DNA of 64,000 nt from Arthrobacter castelli DSM 16402 (GTDB taxonomy: Bacteria; Actinomycetota; Actinomycetes; Actinomycetales; Micrococcaceae). This document shows, piece by piece, positions 43,669 through 52,142 of this stretch (the first letter of the stretch is position 1; the number at the start of each line of letters is the position of its first letter). Below the pieces are notes generated by a model. That model searched no databases and was not told the DNA's origin. It saw only the letters and a list, made by a program, of their open reading frames with translations. Where the stretch lies: the NCBI RefSeq assembly GCF_000430705.1, contig NZ_KE387201.1:3922-67921 (forward strand), given 5' to 3'. The position numbers and the translations under genes are program-made.

Positions 43669-44301
43669 ATGCCTACCCAGCCCAGAGGACGAATCCTGTC
43701 GCGCACCCCGGCCAGTACCCGCGCCCCGGCGGGCACGCGGATGCCGGCCGGTTCGCGGATGCCGGCCATCTCCGCGATGCCGGGGTGGGTGCGTCAGTGC
43801 CTGAGTGTGCTGGCCGCAGCCCTGGCGGTGACCGCCATTTCAATTCACCTTGGGCCGCTTCCGGCTGCAGGTACGGGCACCTCTGAACGATGGCAATGGC
43901 CGGTGGGGAACAACCCCGAGGTGCTGCGGGAGTTCGATAAACCACCTGAACCATGGCTCAGCGGACACCGGGGTGTGGATCTGGCCGCCACAGGCGCCGG
44001 GCCCATCCGCGCCCCGGCAGACGGGCAGGTGTCTTACGCCGGCTGGGTAGTGGACAGACCAGTGCTGACGATTGAGCACCGCTCCGGTCTGCGGAGCAGT
44101 TTCGAATCAGTGGAGACCGACCTGTCCGAAGGCGATACCGTCTCGGCAGGCGAGGTGATCGGCCACATCAGCAAACCATGGCATTGCGGCAGCCGCGCGT
44201 GCCTGCACTGGGGAGTGCGCCGGGGAGAGGAATACGTCAATCCGCTGCAGTTCGTCACCGACCTGCGTCCCTCGGTGCTGCTCCCCCTGCCGCCGCACTG
44301 A
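43669..44301 (+). CDS. M23 family metallopeptidase
   Basis: A 210-aa membrane-anchored peptidase. A hydrophobic segment (CLSVLAAALAVTAISIHLG, about residues 44-62) serves as TM/signal anchor. The catalytic LytM domain has HRGVDLAAT (His and Asp zinc ligands) and CLHWGVRRGEEYVNPL (the second His). It would cut peptidoglycan cross-links or act as an amidase activator. The N-terminus has hexapeptide repeats R-x-P-A-x-[ST] (43702-43790, 18-bp DNA period). The start is uncertain; ATG codons within the repeats are alternatives. Next to rpsB as in many actinobacteria. Confidence 0.88.
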   Translation: MPTQPRGRILSRTPASTRAPAGTRMPAGSRMPAISAMPGWVRQCLSVLAAALAVTAISIHLGPLPAAGTGTSERWQWPVGNNPEVLREFDKPPEPWLSGHRGVDLAATGAGPIRAPADGQVSYAGWVVDRPVLTIEHRSGLRSSFESVETDLSEGDTVSAGEVIGHISKPWHCGSRACLHWGVRRGEEYVNPLQFVTDLRPSVLLPLPPH

Positions 44302-44318
44302 CGGCCGGCCACGGTGAC

Positions 44319-45506
44319 TTAGTGGAACGCAGCGACTCCGGTGACCGCACGTCCGGTGACCAAGGTATTGATTTCTGCCGTCCCCTCATAGGAGTAGACA
44401 GCTTCGGCGTCGGCGAAGATCCGGGCCATCCCGTAGTCCGTGACAATTCCGTTGCCGCCCAGGATGCTGCGGCCCTTGGCTACGCTTTCACGCATCCGCT
44501 CCGTGGTGAAGGCCTTGGCCAATGCCGAATGCTCGTCCCTGGCCTCTCCGGCGTCCTCGAGCTGGGCCAGGCGCACCATCATGGACATGGAGCTCATGGC
44601 GTTACCCAGGATGGTCACCAGCTGCTCCTGCACCAACTGGAACGCGGCAATCGGCTTGCCGAACTGATGCCGCTGAACCGCATAGCGCCTGGCCACGTCG
44701 AAGGCGGCCAGCTGCTGGCCTACAGCCTGCCAGGCCACTCCGGAACGGGTGGTCTTCAACACCTTGTTTGTATCGGCGAAGCTATTGGCCCCGGCCAGTC
44801 GGAAGTCATCGGAAATACGGACATTCTTCAACGTGATGTCTGCATTTTCGACACTGCGCAGGGAAATCTTGTTTTCGATCTTGCTCGCGGAGTAGCCCTC
44901 TGTTGCGGTCTCGACCAGGAAGCCCTTGACCTGGTTGTCGGCCACGTCTTTGGCCCAGATAAGAACATAGTCCGAAAAGGTGGCGTTACCAATCCACCGT
45001 TTGGCGCCGTTGATAACCCAGTGGTCGCCGTCGCGTTCGGCGATCGTTCGCGTTCCACCGGCGACGTCGGACCCGCCCAACGGTTCGGTCAGGCCGAAGG
45101 CCCCGATCTTCTTGAGCGAGTAGATGTCGGGCAGCCATCGCGCCTTCTGCTCCTCGGAGGCCAGTACTTCGATGCTGCCCGTGAAAAGCCCGTCGTGCAC
45201 GCCCAGGAACGTGGCGAACGAGGTATCAGCCCGCGTCAATTCGGCGTGCATCATGCCGGCAAAAAGATGCGAGTGCCCTTGCCGCCGCACCGGGCTGATG
45301 ATGTCGAGTCCGGCCAGCTTTTCAATGATCTGCCGGGGAAATTCTCCGCGGTTCCAGTACTCGCCGGCAATCGGGGTTACTTCTTTGCTGAGCCAGTCCC
45401 GGATCTCCTGCAACCGCTCGCGCTCCGCGGCCGTCAGCAGCTGTTCAAAGGCGAAGAAGTCCCCGTCGGGGTACGGAAGGTTGTTGATATCGGGAAGTGA
45501 GGCCAT
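44319..45506 (-). CDS. Acyl-CoA dehydrogenase, glutaryl-CoA dehydrogenase-like
   Basis: A 395-aa flavoprotein of the glutaryl-CoA dehydrogenase-like branch: FGLTEPLGGSDVAGGTRTIA, WVINGAKRWIGNATFSDYV, RHQFGKPIAAFQLVQEQLV, RSILGGNGIVTDYGMARI and VYSYEGTAEINTLVTGRAVT with the catalytic Glu in YEGT. It would oxidise a carboxy- or aryl/alkyl-acyl-CoA. ATG 45506 has AAAGGA upstream; the frame reaches to 45602 but no ribosome site lies there. A palindromic operator is centred at 45574. No regulator gene is adjacent. Confidence 0.9.
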   Translation of the reverse strand: MASLPDINNLPYPDGDFFAFEQLLTAAERERLQEIRDWLSKEVTPIAGEYWNRGEFPRQIIEKLAGLDIISPVRRQGHSHLFAGMMHAELTRADTSFATFLGVHDGLFTGSIEVLASEEQKARWLPDIYSLKKIGAFGLTEPLGGSDVAGGTRTIAERDGDHWVINGAKRWIGNATFSDYVLIWAKDVADNQVKGFLVETATEGYSASKIENKISLRSVENADITLKNVRISDDFRLAGANSFADTNKVLKTTRSGVAWQAVGQQLAAFDVARRYAVQRHQFGKPIAAFQLVQEQLVTILGNAMSSMSMMVRLAQLEDAGEARDEHSALAKAFTTERMRESVAKGRSILGGNGIVTDYGMARIFADAEAVYSYEGTAEINTLVTGRAVTGVAAFH

Positions 45507-45563
45507 GGAAGTGTCCTTTGCTGAAGCTCCCGTTACACCTGGGGACCGAGGCGCCGGGACCAC

Positions 45564-45585
45564 TAAGTTACCGATCAGTAACTTA
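45564..45585. promoter_or_regulatory. TetR-type palindrome upstream of acyl-CoA dehydrogenase
   Basis: TAAGTTAC (45564-45571), a 6-nt spacer CGATCA, then GTAACTTA (45578-45585): perfect 8-bp arms. It starts 58 bp upstream of the ATG at 45506 and should be an operator of a TetR-family (fatty-acid/acyl-CoA type) repressor located elsewhere. Confidence 0.65.
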
Positions 45586-45605
45586 CCAAACAACGCAGCC
45601 ATAGC

Positions 45606-45638
45606 AAAAAGCCCCGGCGCACCGTGGCGCGCCGGGGC
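45606..45638 (-). terminator. Rho-independent terminator of tRNA(CAU)
   Basis: On the minus strand GCCCCGGCGC pairs with GCGCCGGGGC (10 bp, 8-nt loop; 45611-45620 and 45629-45638), followed by TTTTT. It directly follows the tRNA 3' end. Confidence 0.85.
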
Positions 45639-45642
45639 GTTG

Positions 45643-45716
45643 TAGGGCAGGTGGGGCTTGAACCCACGACGTACGGATTATGAGTCCGGTGTTCTAACCA
45701 GCTGAACTACTGCCCC
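45643..45716 (-). tRNA. tRNA with CAU anticodon (Met, possibly Ile2)
   Basis: The minus strand gives a full 74-nt cloverleaf: acceptor GGGGCAG/CTGCCCT, D-arm with GGTTAGAA, anticodon stem CCGGA/TCCGT with loop CTCATAA (anticodon CAT), and T-arm GTGGG TTCAAGC CCCAC. CCA is not encoded. A CAU anticodon fits elongator Met, or Ile2 if modified by TilS; I favour Met. A terminator follows 5 nt on. Confidence 0.93.
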
Positions 45717-45799
45717 GTGTCGGCCAATATGGCCAGTGGCCCGCCATCATTAATTTGCCGACCATGACATCCTAATGTGTCGGGACACGCTGCGGCACA

Positions 45800-47008
45800 T
45801 CAGACCGGCTGCTGCTCGGTCCCTTCCGCCGCCCGATCGCCGCGGTACAACAATTCGAACGTCGACAACGTCCCCTCCATGCTGTGTTTATTCACCATTT
45901 CGCGGCTGGCCTTGCCCATCGTCTGGCGCTGGTCACCGGACAATGTCAGGATAGTCGTCAATTTTTCGGCCAGTGCATCGGAGTCGCCGGGCTCGAAGAG
46001 ATAACCGTTGATCCCGTCATCAACCAGATGCGGCAGCGCCATCGCGTCAGCCAATACAACGGGTTTGGAAGCCGACATGGCTTCCAACGTCACCAGCGAC
46101 TGCAGTTCCGCCGTTCCCGGCATGCAGAAGATGGTGCTGCGGATATAGGCCAGGCGCAGCTCTTCATCGCTGATGGCGCCATGGAAGGTCACCCGGTCGG
46201 TCATACCCAATTGTGCTGCCCGCTCTTCAAGCGCTTCGCGCACCTCGCCACTGCCGACCACTTCGACCTGCAGGTTGATCTCAGGCGGAGTTTTGGCCGC
46301 TGCCTCAATCAGTATGTCGACATGTTTCTCCTCGGCCAGCCGGCCGACGAACAACACCATCGGGTTTTCAGGCATCTGAACATCTTCGCCCGGGCGCAGT
46401 TCGTAGGCAGCGGCATCGATGCCGTTGGAAACGGGCAGCACTTCGGCCAAAAATGCGTGGTTGCGCATCGCCTTGGCGGCCAGTGGGGTTGGCGTCGTGA
46501 CGGCGGCCGCACTCCGGAAGACCCTGCCCATGTCACGCCACGAATTCTTCGCGACAATCCGCTTGAACCATTTTGGAAACGGCAGGAACGGGTCGAGGTT
46601 TTCGGGCATGAAGTGGTTAGTGGCCACGGCGCGGATACCCCGCCGGTCCGCCTCTTCGATGACGGCCTTGCCCACCATGTAGTGGCATTGGACGTGAACC
46701 ACATCCGGGCGGACCTCGTCGAATATCCGGCCAATGTCCTTCTTGATCTCCCAGGGAAGGCAGATCCTCCAGTACTCGTGGGTCGGGACGGAATGTGAGC
46801 GCAGCCGATGGACCATCGTGCCGTCCTCCGGCCCCGAAGCACTGGGGCCCGCCGAGTCGCGGAACGTCACCACGTGGACGTCGTGCCCACGATTGAGCAT
46901 CCCCTGCGACAGCCGGTAACCGAATTGGGCGGCCCCATTGATGTGTGGCGCGAAGGTGTCCGCGGCGATCATGATGGTCATCGGCTTGGCGCCGGTCGGA
47001 TCCGTCAC
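45800..47008 (-). CDS. GT4-family glycosyltransferase
   Basis: A 402-aa GT-B glycosyltransferase of family GT4: N-domain IMIAADTFAPHINGAAQFGY (the acceptor-side Gly loop), HVQCHYMVGKAVIE, a LPVSNGIDAAAYELR hinge, and the C-domain LFVGRLAEEKHVDILIEAA with the EX7E pair in ELQSLVTLEAM. Related actinobacterial proteins transfer mannose or glucuronate to glycolipids. The start is GTG 47008 after AGGAG. It lies 27 bases after the DMT gene and may be co-transcribed with it. Acceptor unknown. Confidence 0.9.
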   Translation of the reverse strand: MTDPTGAKPMTIMIAADTFAPHINGAAQFGYRLSQGMLNRGHDVHVVTFRDSAGPSASGPEDGTMVHRLRSHSVPTHEYWRICLPWEIKKDIGRIFDEVRPDVVHVQCHYMVGKAVIEEADRRGIRAVATNHFMPENLDPFLPFPKWFKRIVAKNSWRDMGRVFRSAAAVTTPTPLAAKAMRNHAFLAEVLPVSNGIDAAAYELRPGEDVQMPENPMVLFVGRLAEEKHVDILIEAAAKTPPEINLQVEVVGSGEVREALEERAAQLGMTDRVTFHGAISDEELRLAYIRSTIFCMPGTAELQSLVTLEAMSASKPVVLADAMALPHLVDDGINGYLFEPGDSDALAEKLTTILTLSGDQRQTMGKASREMVNKHSMEGTLSTFELLYRGDRAAEGTEQQPV

Positions 47009-47035
47009 TGGTGTGCCACTCCTGGGTGCTTGAGG

Positions 47036-47959
47036 TCAGCGTTCGGGATTCTTGATAACTGCGACCCTCTTCCGCTGCCGCGATCCGCTGGTGCTTTTCA
47101 CAACATCGGGGTGGTGCCTTGCGAGGGCGGTGACTCCCACAATAGCAAGCACGGCGGCCGCACCCATGGCAATTATCATCACCGCGGGCACGTCGTCGCG
47201 TGCTTCGCCCAGAATTGCGATTCCGATAGTTATGCCAACGATCGGATCAATCACCGTCAGTCCGGCAATGACCAGGTCTGGAGGTCCGCTGGAATAAGCG
47301 TTCTGCACAAACCAGGCACCCAGACCGCCCGCCGCTGCAATCCCCAAAACCGTGTACCACTGCACGTTGCCAAGGGCCAACCCGTCCCCAGCCAGCAATT
47401 GGCTGGCTATAACCCGGGTGAGCACGGCCACGAATCCGAAGAGGATCCCTGCGCCGAGGATATAGGCGAACGCACGCATGCGGTGGCCGAATGCCACCGC
47501 GAGGAATCCGAACACAGCGACCACGACCGCAAGCAGCAATACCGTGGTCAGTTCGTCGCTGGCACTGACGGTGTGGGACTCACGGGTGACCTGTACGGCC
47601 ATCACGACAAACAGCGCGCTGCCCGCAACACACAGGGCAATGGCCACTACCGTCATCCGGTTCAGCCGGATGCCCTGATCGCGTGAATTAACGATCGTCG
47701 TGATCACCAGCGCGATCGCTCCGATGGGCTGGACGACCATCAGCGGCGCCATGGCCAGCGCCGTGACATTCATCGCCATTCCGGAGCCGAGCAACAGCAG
47801 CCCGAACATCCACCGCCTATTACCCAGCAACCGCATGAAGCCGGAGGAATTCAGCGACAAGCCGCCGGTGTCGGCGCGCACGGCGCTGCCCTGCCGTTGC
47901 GCACCATAGGCAAGGCACACCGCTGACAGTAGTGCCAGCAGTATTGCCAGCCACTCCAT
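47036..47959 (-). CDS. DMT superfamily permease
   Basis: A 307-aa permease with about nine to ten TM segments in the EamA/DMT layout: ILLALLSAVCLAYGAQRQGS at the N-terminus, LALAMAPLMVVQPIGAIALV, YILGAGILFGFVAVLTRVI and SSGPPDLVIAGLTVIDPIVG followed by ITIGIAILGEA. A basic tail SGSRQRKRVAVIKNPER ends it. ATG 47959. The substrate is unknown; the pairing with a GT4 gene recurs in related genomes and might indicate lipid-precursor transport, which is speculative. Confidence 0.85.
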   Translation of the reverse strand: MEWLAILLALLSAVCLAYGAQRQGSAVRADTGGLSLNSSGFMRLLGNRRWMFGLLLLGSGMAMNVTALAMAPLMVVQPIGAIALVITTIVNSRDQGIRLNRMTVVAIALCVAGSALFVVMAVQVTRESHTVSASDELTTVLLLAVVVAVFGFLAVAFGHRMRAFAYILGAGILFGFVAVLTRVIASQLLAGDGLALGNVQWYTVLGIAAAGGLGAWFVQNAYSSGPPDLVIAGLTVIDPIVGITIGIAILGEARDDVPAVMIIAMGAAAVLAIVGVTALARHHPDVVKSTSGSRQRKRVAVIKNPER

Positions 47960-48108
47960 CAGCGGTTGCCTTTCAGCGCCCGAGCAAGGGGGCTCATATT
48001 GAGATGGCGGTCTGCAGTGGGGGTTCCGTTGCGCCGGCGCGCAATATCCTCACTCGCCACCCCTTTCGTCGCCCGGGCACGGTCGTAGTCTGCTGTGCAG
48101 GGCAGCGG

Positions 48109-48891
48109 TCAGCGGCGAATGAGCTTGCGCGCGAAGACTGCCAGAGCCACACCGGAGACGGCGAGCACCGCCAACGGCTGCCAGCGGCTCTTGAGCGCGT
48201 TCACTGTGTCCTGCGGGGAGCGGTTCGCGTAGCTGCTTGCCTTGATCTTCGCTTCGTCGCTGGCCTCCCGCATCCGGGCTTTGAGGTCCAGCTTCTCCTC
48301 GAGCGAATCCCGTATTGCCGCCAGCCGGTCCCGGCGCAGCTGCGAGCGGTGCTTCAGTTCGCCAATACTCGGCGGCGGCGGCTGCTTAGCCTTGGCCTTG
48401 GCCTCCGCCTCCTTCTTAGCCGCCTTCTCCTGCTTCGCACGCGCCTTCTTTTCCTCAATCGACTTCGGGTCGAACGAGGAACCTTCTTTGAGCACGCCGA
48501 TGTCGTATTGGACACCGCGGATAGCGCTTTCGGGTGCGGGCGGCATGACCTTCTTGAACCGGCTGAGCCCAATCAGCGCCGCGATGGCCGCAATGACCAG
48601 GAACGCTGCGGCAACGATCAGTGCCGCCAGCCACGCGGGCATCACGGTGGCCAGTCCGAGAATCGCGGCAGCAATGAGGGCAATGACCAGGAATGCGCCA
48701 AATATCAGTGCGACCACAAAAAACGCCGAGGCGAACGCAGCCTGCTTTCCCTTACGTTTGAGCTCGTCCATGGCGATGGCAAGCTCGTCTTTAAACTGTT
48801 GGGGTGTCAGCCGTCCGGCGAGCTTAGCCAGGGCTGTCACCGATGAATTCCGGTTCACACCGCTGCTGTGAGAGCCATTGGATTCAACCAT
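48109..48891 (-). CDS. Holin-X/DUF3618-type membrane protein
   Basis: A 260-aa protein. The N-terminal half (about 20-120) is a putative actinobacterial holin-X domain: QQFKDELAIAMDELKRKGKQ, then two TM hairpin helices (VVALIFGAFLVIALIAAAIL and WLAALIVAAAFLVIAAIAAL). Residues 145-185 are a Lys/Ala-rich coiled coil. The C-half is DUF3618: LRRDRLAAIRDSLEEKL and a last TM VLAVSGVALAVFARKLI. Despite the name such proteins are chromosomal and not phage-linked here. ATG 48891 follows GGAGGCGGAG; an ATG at 48906 lies before that site. Confidence 0.82.
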   Translation of the reverse strand: MVESNGSHSSGVNRNSSVTALAKLAGRLTPQQFKDELAIAMDELKRKGKQAAFASAFFVVALIFGAFLVIALIAAAILGLATVMPAWLAALIVAAAFLVIAAIAALIGLSRFKKVMPPAPESAIRGVQYDIGVLKEGSSFDPKSIEEKKARAKQEKAAKKEAEAKAKAKQPPPPSIGELKHRSQLRRDRLAAIRDSLEEKLDLKARMREASDEAKIKASSYANRSPQDTVNALKSRWQPLAVLAVSGVALAVFARKLIRR

Positions 48892-49242
48892 GAACTCCGC
48901 CTCCATCCATTCTCGCTGCTCCTACGGTCCATCGCTGAGCCGGCACCTGCCAGGCAGCTGGTTGACAGGGCGCTTACCGTCCAAAATTACCATTTAGTAG
49001 CCAGAACTGAACCCGGCGCCTCTACGCGCTAATTTCTCATTGTTTATTGGCCGTCCACAAATTCCTATTTTCCCGGCTCGGGCCCCACCCCAATTGTTGA
49101 CATATCAGGACAAACGCACCGAAGAATGAGAGTCGCGTGAACGTCATAACCACCCTGTCATTTGAAACGCGCATTGATGGGGCAGGTCAAAGGGAAAACA
49201 AAGGTAGAGTGATACCGACGCGACGGCTTTGCGAGGGAATTC
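48892..49242. other. Intergenic region, no gene seen
   Basis: 351 bp between divergent genes, relatively AT-rich in 48980-49080. A TTGACA lies at 49097-49102 without a well-spaced -10. A plus-strand GTG frame from 49137 overlaps the transporter start in another frame and is not supported. I see no RNA gene. Confidence 0.5.
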
Positions 49243-50460
49243 TTGACCACCATGACCCATCCCGGGGACGCGCTGACCCGTCGGCAAAAGCTCGTTTACG
49301 TTGTCATTCTCGGCGCACTCACCGCGCTCGGCCCCTTCACCATCGACCTGTACCTGCCTGCTCTCCCGGCCATCGAGGGGGACCTGAAGGTCAGCGAGGC
49401 GGCGGTGCAACTGACGCTGGCCGGCACTACTGTCGGTTTTGGCCTTGGGCAACTACTGGTCGGACCATTCAGTGACAAGGTCGGCCGCCGCACACCCCTG
49501 ATCATGGCCACCAGCGTGCATGTCCTCGCTTCGATGGGCGCCGCCTTGTCCACCGATATCACCGTGCTGATGATCTTCCGCGTCTTGCAGGGAGTCGGTG
49601 CGGCAGGCGGCGGTGTGGTGGCGATGGCCACGATTCGTGACTTGTTTGGCGGCTATCCCCTCGTCCGCATGCTGTCCAGAATGGCCTTGGTCAACGGGCT
49701 GGCACCAATTTTCGCACCAGTGATCGGTTCGCAATTGCTGCTGGTGCTGGACTGGCCCGGCATCTTCTGGTTCCTGGCGGTATACGGAATGCTGGTCCTC
49801 ACCGCGGCTGCCTTGTTCATCGTAGAGACTCTTCCCCGGCAACAACGGCGTGCCTCGACCACCACCACACGACAGCGCTATCAGGCTGTGCTCAGCGACA
49901 GGATCTTCATCGGCATGCTGCTGATGGGCGGGCTGAACTTCGCTGGACTGTTTACCTATTTGTCAGCCTCCCCGTTCCTCTTCCAGGACCTGTACGGGCT
50001 GTCGGCTCAGGGGTACGGATTGCTATTCGGCATTAACTCACTGGGCGTCGTCTCCGGTGTGCAGGCCAGCGCGAGGATCATGCGCAGAATCGGGCCGCAA
50101 TGGGTTATGGCCTGTTCGACGGCGTCAATGTTCACCATGGGATGGCTGATCGCCATCTTCGATTGGGCCGGCTTCGGCTTTTGGGGCACGGCAGTACCGC
50201 TGTGGTTCTACATTATGTCCTTCGGCTTCACCATTCCCTGTATTCAGGCGTTGGCCCTGGGCCGCCACGGCAGCCAGCCAGGTACGGCGGCTTCGCTGCT
50301 GGGCGCGGCCACCTTCGGCTTCGCCGGGGCGATGACGCCGGTGGTCGGACTGTTCGACGGTGCCGCCGCCCCAATGGGACTGTTGATGTCGGCGTGCATC
50401 GGACTCGCCATCATCGTGCTGTGGACGATAGTGCGCCCACGTACCGTACCGCCACTGTAA
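49243..50460 (+). CDS. Bcr/CflA family multidrug efflux MFS transporter
   Basis: A 405-aa 12-TM drug:H+ antiporter (DHA1): LGALTALGPFTIDLYLPALP in TM1, LAGTTVGFGLGQLLVGPFSD in TM2, GPFSDKVGRRTPLIM (motif A), FRVLQGVGAAGGGVVAMATI and RDLFGG. This is the Bcr/CflA signature series. I use TTG 49243 because GAGGGA is at the right distance; ATG 49252 would leave 13 nt. No local regulator is adjacent. Confidence 0.88.
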   Translation: MTTMTHPGDALTRRQKLVYVVILGALTALGPFTIDLYLPALPAIEGDLKVSEAAVQLTLAGTTVGFGLGQLLVGPFSDKVGRRTPLIMATSVHVLASMGAALSTDITVLMIFRVLQGVGAAGGGVVAMATIRDLFGGYPLVRMLSRMALVNGLAPIFAPVIGSQLLLVLDWPGIFWFLAVYGMLVLTAAALFIVETLPRQQRRASTTTTRQRYQAVLSDRIFIGMLLMGGLNFAGLFTYLSASPFLFQDLYGLSAQGYGLLFGINSLGVVSGVQASARIMRRIGPQWVMACSTASMFTMGWLIAIFDWAGFGFWGTAVPLWFYIMSFGFTIPCIQALALGRHGSQPGTAASLLGAATFGFAGAMTPVVGLFDGAAAPMGLLMSACIGLAIIVLWTIVRPRTVPPL

Positions 50461-50518
50461 GACCGAGAACCATCCGCCCTTGGATTCACCAGCACAGCGT
50501 GCACCGGGGCTGGAACGC

Positions 50519-50524
50519 TAAGCT
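50519..50524 (+). promoter_or_regulatory. -10 box TAAGCT, leaderless
   Basis: TAAGCT with a 6-nt spacer to ATG 50531 of the small membrane protein gene. Confidence 0.5.
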
Positions 50525-50530
50525 GGGACT

Positions 50531-50710
50531 ATGCCCAAACAACCGTCGAACCGCAATGGCAGAGGGCTCTTTGTCGGCCTGATTCTCGGCGCCATACTCG
50601 GATTGTTCATCGGACGCTTTACCGGCAGCCTGCTCTTTTCCGCCATCCTCTGTGCCGTCGTCGTCGGGCTGTTGATGTACCGGGTTAACCCTGGCCACAA
50701 GCGACGGTAA
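50531..50710 (+). CDS. Small membrane protein, 59 aa
   Basis: A short gene of 59 codons: polar start MPKQPSNRNGRG, then two hydrophobic helices (LFVGLILGAILGLFIGRFTG with GxxxG packing, and LLFSAILCAVVVGLLMYRV) and a basic end NPGHKRR. It looks like a two-TM small membrane protein. The TAAGCT box 6 nt upstream supports the start and its own promoter. I do not recognise the family. Confidence 0.65.
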   Translation: MPKQPSNRNGRGLFVGLILGAILGLFIGRFTGSLLFSAILCAVVVGLLMYRVNPGHKRR

Positions 50711-50731
50711 CCGGCCGTGTGAAAGCGCGGC

Positions 50732-51388
50732 CTATAGCCCGGCCAGGTCCGCCAGTTCCGCATCCGTCCATTGTGACGCCAAGTGCGGAAAGCATGTCCT
50801 AAGTGTCCTGGTCACGATGGTGGCCGGCGGAGCGTCGCCGCCCAGAGCCTTGAAGGTGCCGACGAGGTACGCGGAGGTGGCCCCGTGCAACGCCGCCCAG
50901 GCCGCGAATGAGACCTCCATGACGTCGCCGGCCGGCATTGCCCCTGAACGCATGGCGTCCTCGACCGCGGCGACGAAAGGCCCGAAGGACTTCAGCCCGA
51001 CGTCATTCGGACCGGCCGGCAGATGTTCCTGGAACATGGTGCCGTACAGGGCCGGGTTGGCCGCGGCGAACCCGAGATAGCGAACACACAGCAGCAGCAG
51101 CCGGTCCGCGGGGCCGGCCCCCTCCGGGAAAGGCAGCGCAGCAGCCTCGCCCAGCAACAGATATCCGCGCCTCGCGACTGCCGCCAGCAGTGCGTCTTTG
51201 TTGGCGAAGTGCCGGTAGGGCGCCGCCGAACTGACTCCGGCGCGGCGGGCCACTTCATTGAGGCTGAATGCGGCCGTGCGGTCCGCGAGCAGCGCCGCCG
51301 CACCGTCAATGAGCGCCTCACGCAGCGCACCGTGATGATACCGGCGCGTCGACGATTTGCTCCCACCTCTAGCGGACCCGGCTGTCAT
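50732..51388 (-). CDS. TetR-family regulator
   Basis: A 218-aa TetR-type regulator: HGALREALIDGAAALLADRT, FSLNEVARRAGVSSAAPYRH (recognition helix SSAAPYRHF) and a WHG-type C-terminal domain (VSFAAWAALHGATSAYLVGT, the conserved AWxxxHG). The AAPYRHF helix and WHG domain define a common actinobacterial subgroup. ATG 51388 lies 6 nt after a TAGTCT box, so the mRNA is probably leaderless. Divergent from the DUF2306 gene, with one dyad between. Confidence 0.9.
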   Translation of the reverse strand: MTAGSARGGSKSSTRRYHHGALREALIDGAAALLADRTAAFSLNEVARRAGVSSAAPYRHFANKDALLAAVARRGYLLLGEAAALPFPEGAGPADRLLLLCVRYLGFAAANPALYGTMFQEHLPAGPNDVGLKSFGPFVAAVEDAMRSGAMPAGDVMEVSFAAWAALHGATSAYLVGTFKALGGDAPPATIVTRTLRTCFPHLASQWTDAELADLAGL

Positions 51389-51394
51389 AGATTT

Positions 51395-51400
51395 AGACTA
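51395..51400 (-). promoter_or_regulatory. -10 box TAGTCT, leaderless
   Basis: TAGTCT on the minus strand, 6-nt spacer AAATCT to ATG 51388 of tetR. The operator dyad begins 3 bp upstream of it. Confidence 0.55.
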
Positions 51401-51402
51401 CA

Positions 51403-51425
51403 CAATGTAAGAACCATTCACATTG
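51403..51425. promoter_or_regulatory. TetR operator dyad CAATGT-N11-ACATTG
   Basis: Perfect 6-bp arms CAATGT (51403-51408) and ACATTG (51420-51425), centred between tetR and the DUF2306 gene and abutting the tetR -10 box. The TetR at 50732-51388 is the likely ligand. Confidence 0.6.
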
Positions 51426-51442
51426 AACGGCGGGGGCGCAGT

Positions 51443-52138
51443 ATGCCGATCATCCAACCACGTGTCCGGGTTCTGTACGGGCTCGTCCTGATTCCCAGCC
51501 TCACGGTCGCTGTACTGATGGCGACCCTGTACTTCGTCGTGCTGCCGCTCGCCCCGTGGGTGCAGCAGTACTACTTCACCCAGCAGGCGCAGACCTTCGC
51601 GACCTACCAGGTCCCGTTGCTCGGGCACATCGGGTTCGGCGCGATCGCCCTCGCACTGGGGTCCATCAACCTGATTCACGCGTTGCGGCAGCGGGCGGTG
51701 CGCGCGCATCCCGTCGTCGGACGATGCTACGCCGTGGCGGTGGCCATCTCCGCGCCATGTGCGGTGTTCATGGCCTTCCACGCCTATCCGGGCACGGTTC
51801 CCGGCGGGCAAATAATCGTGACAAGTGGCCTGTGCACCCTCGCGTTGCTCTGGCTGGCCACGCTGGCCATGGCCATCCGCGCCATCGCACTCAACCACGA
51901 CGTCGCCGGGCACCGGTTCTGGATCATCGTCAATTTTTCACTCACCTTCGCCGCCGTGGTGTTCCGGGTGGAGAATTCCCTGATCCTTGCCACAGGCACC
52001 TTCGATACGCTCTATCCGTTTCTCGGATGGGCATCCTGGGTGCCGAACATCATGGTCGGGGTATGGCTCGCACGGCGGCTCAACCGCGCACGGGTGCCGA
52101 AGGCGCTTTCCGGGCCCAGACCCGCGACTGTCCAGTAG
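51443..52138 (+). CDS. DUF2306 membrane protein
   Basis: A 231-aa protein with about seven TM segments: VLYGLVLIPSLTVAVLMATL, PLLGHIGFGAIALALGSINL (conserved H of this family), HPVVGRCYAVAVAISAPCAV, HAYPGTVPGG, and GHRFWIIVNFSLTFAAVVFR. This is the DUF2306 pattern, with His residues that suggest haem or metal contact, unproven. ATG 51443 lies after a G-rich ribosome-site-like stretch; the frame open from 51023 is the antisense of tetR. Probably regulated by that TetR. Confidence 0.85.
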   Translation: MPIIQPRVRVLYGLVLIPSLTVAVLMATLYFVVLPLAPWVQQYYFTQQAQTFATYQVPLLGHIGFGAIALALGSINLIHALRQRAVRAHPVVGRCYAVAVAISAPCAVFMAFHAYPGTVPGGQIIVTSGLCTLALLWLATLAMAIRAIALNHDVAGHRFWIIVNFSLTFAAVVFRVENSLILATGTFDTLYPFLGWASWVPNIMVGVWLARRLNRARVPKALSGPRPATVQ

Positions 52139-52142
52139 ATAC

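Noticed and set aside
43470-43769. Minus-strand frame of 99 aa before rpsB
   Set aside because: It is the reverse of the M23 N-terminal repeat and lacks a ribosome site.
49137-49475. GTG frame overlapping the Bcr/CflA start
   Set aside because: Reads the transporter gene in another frame; no domain.
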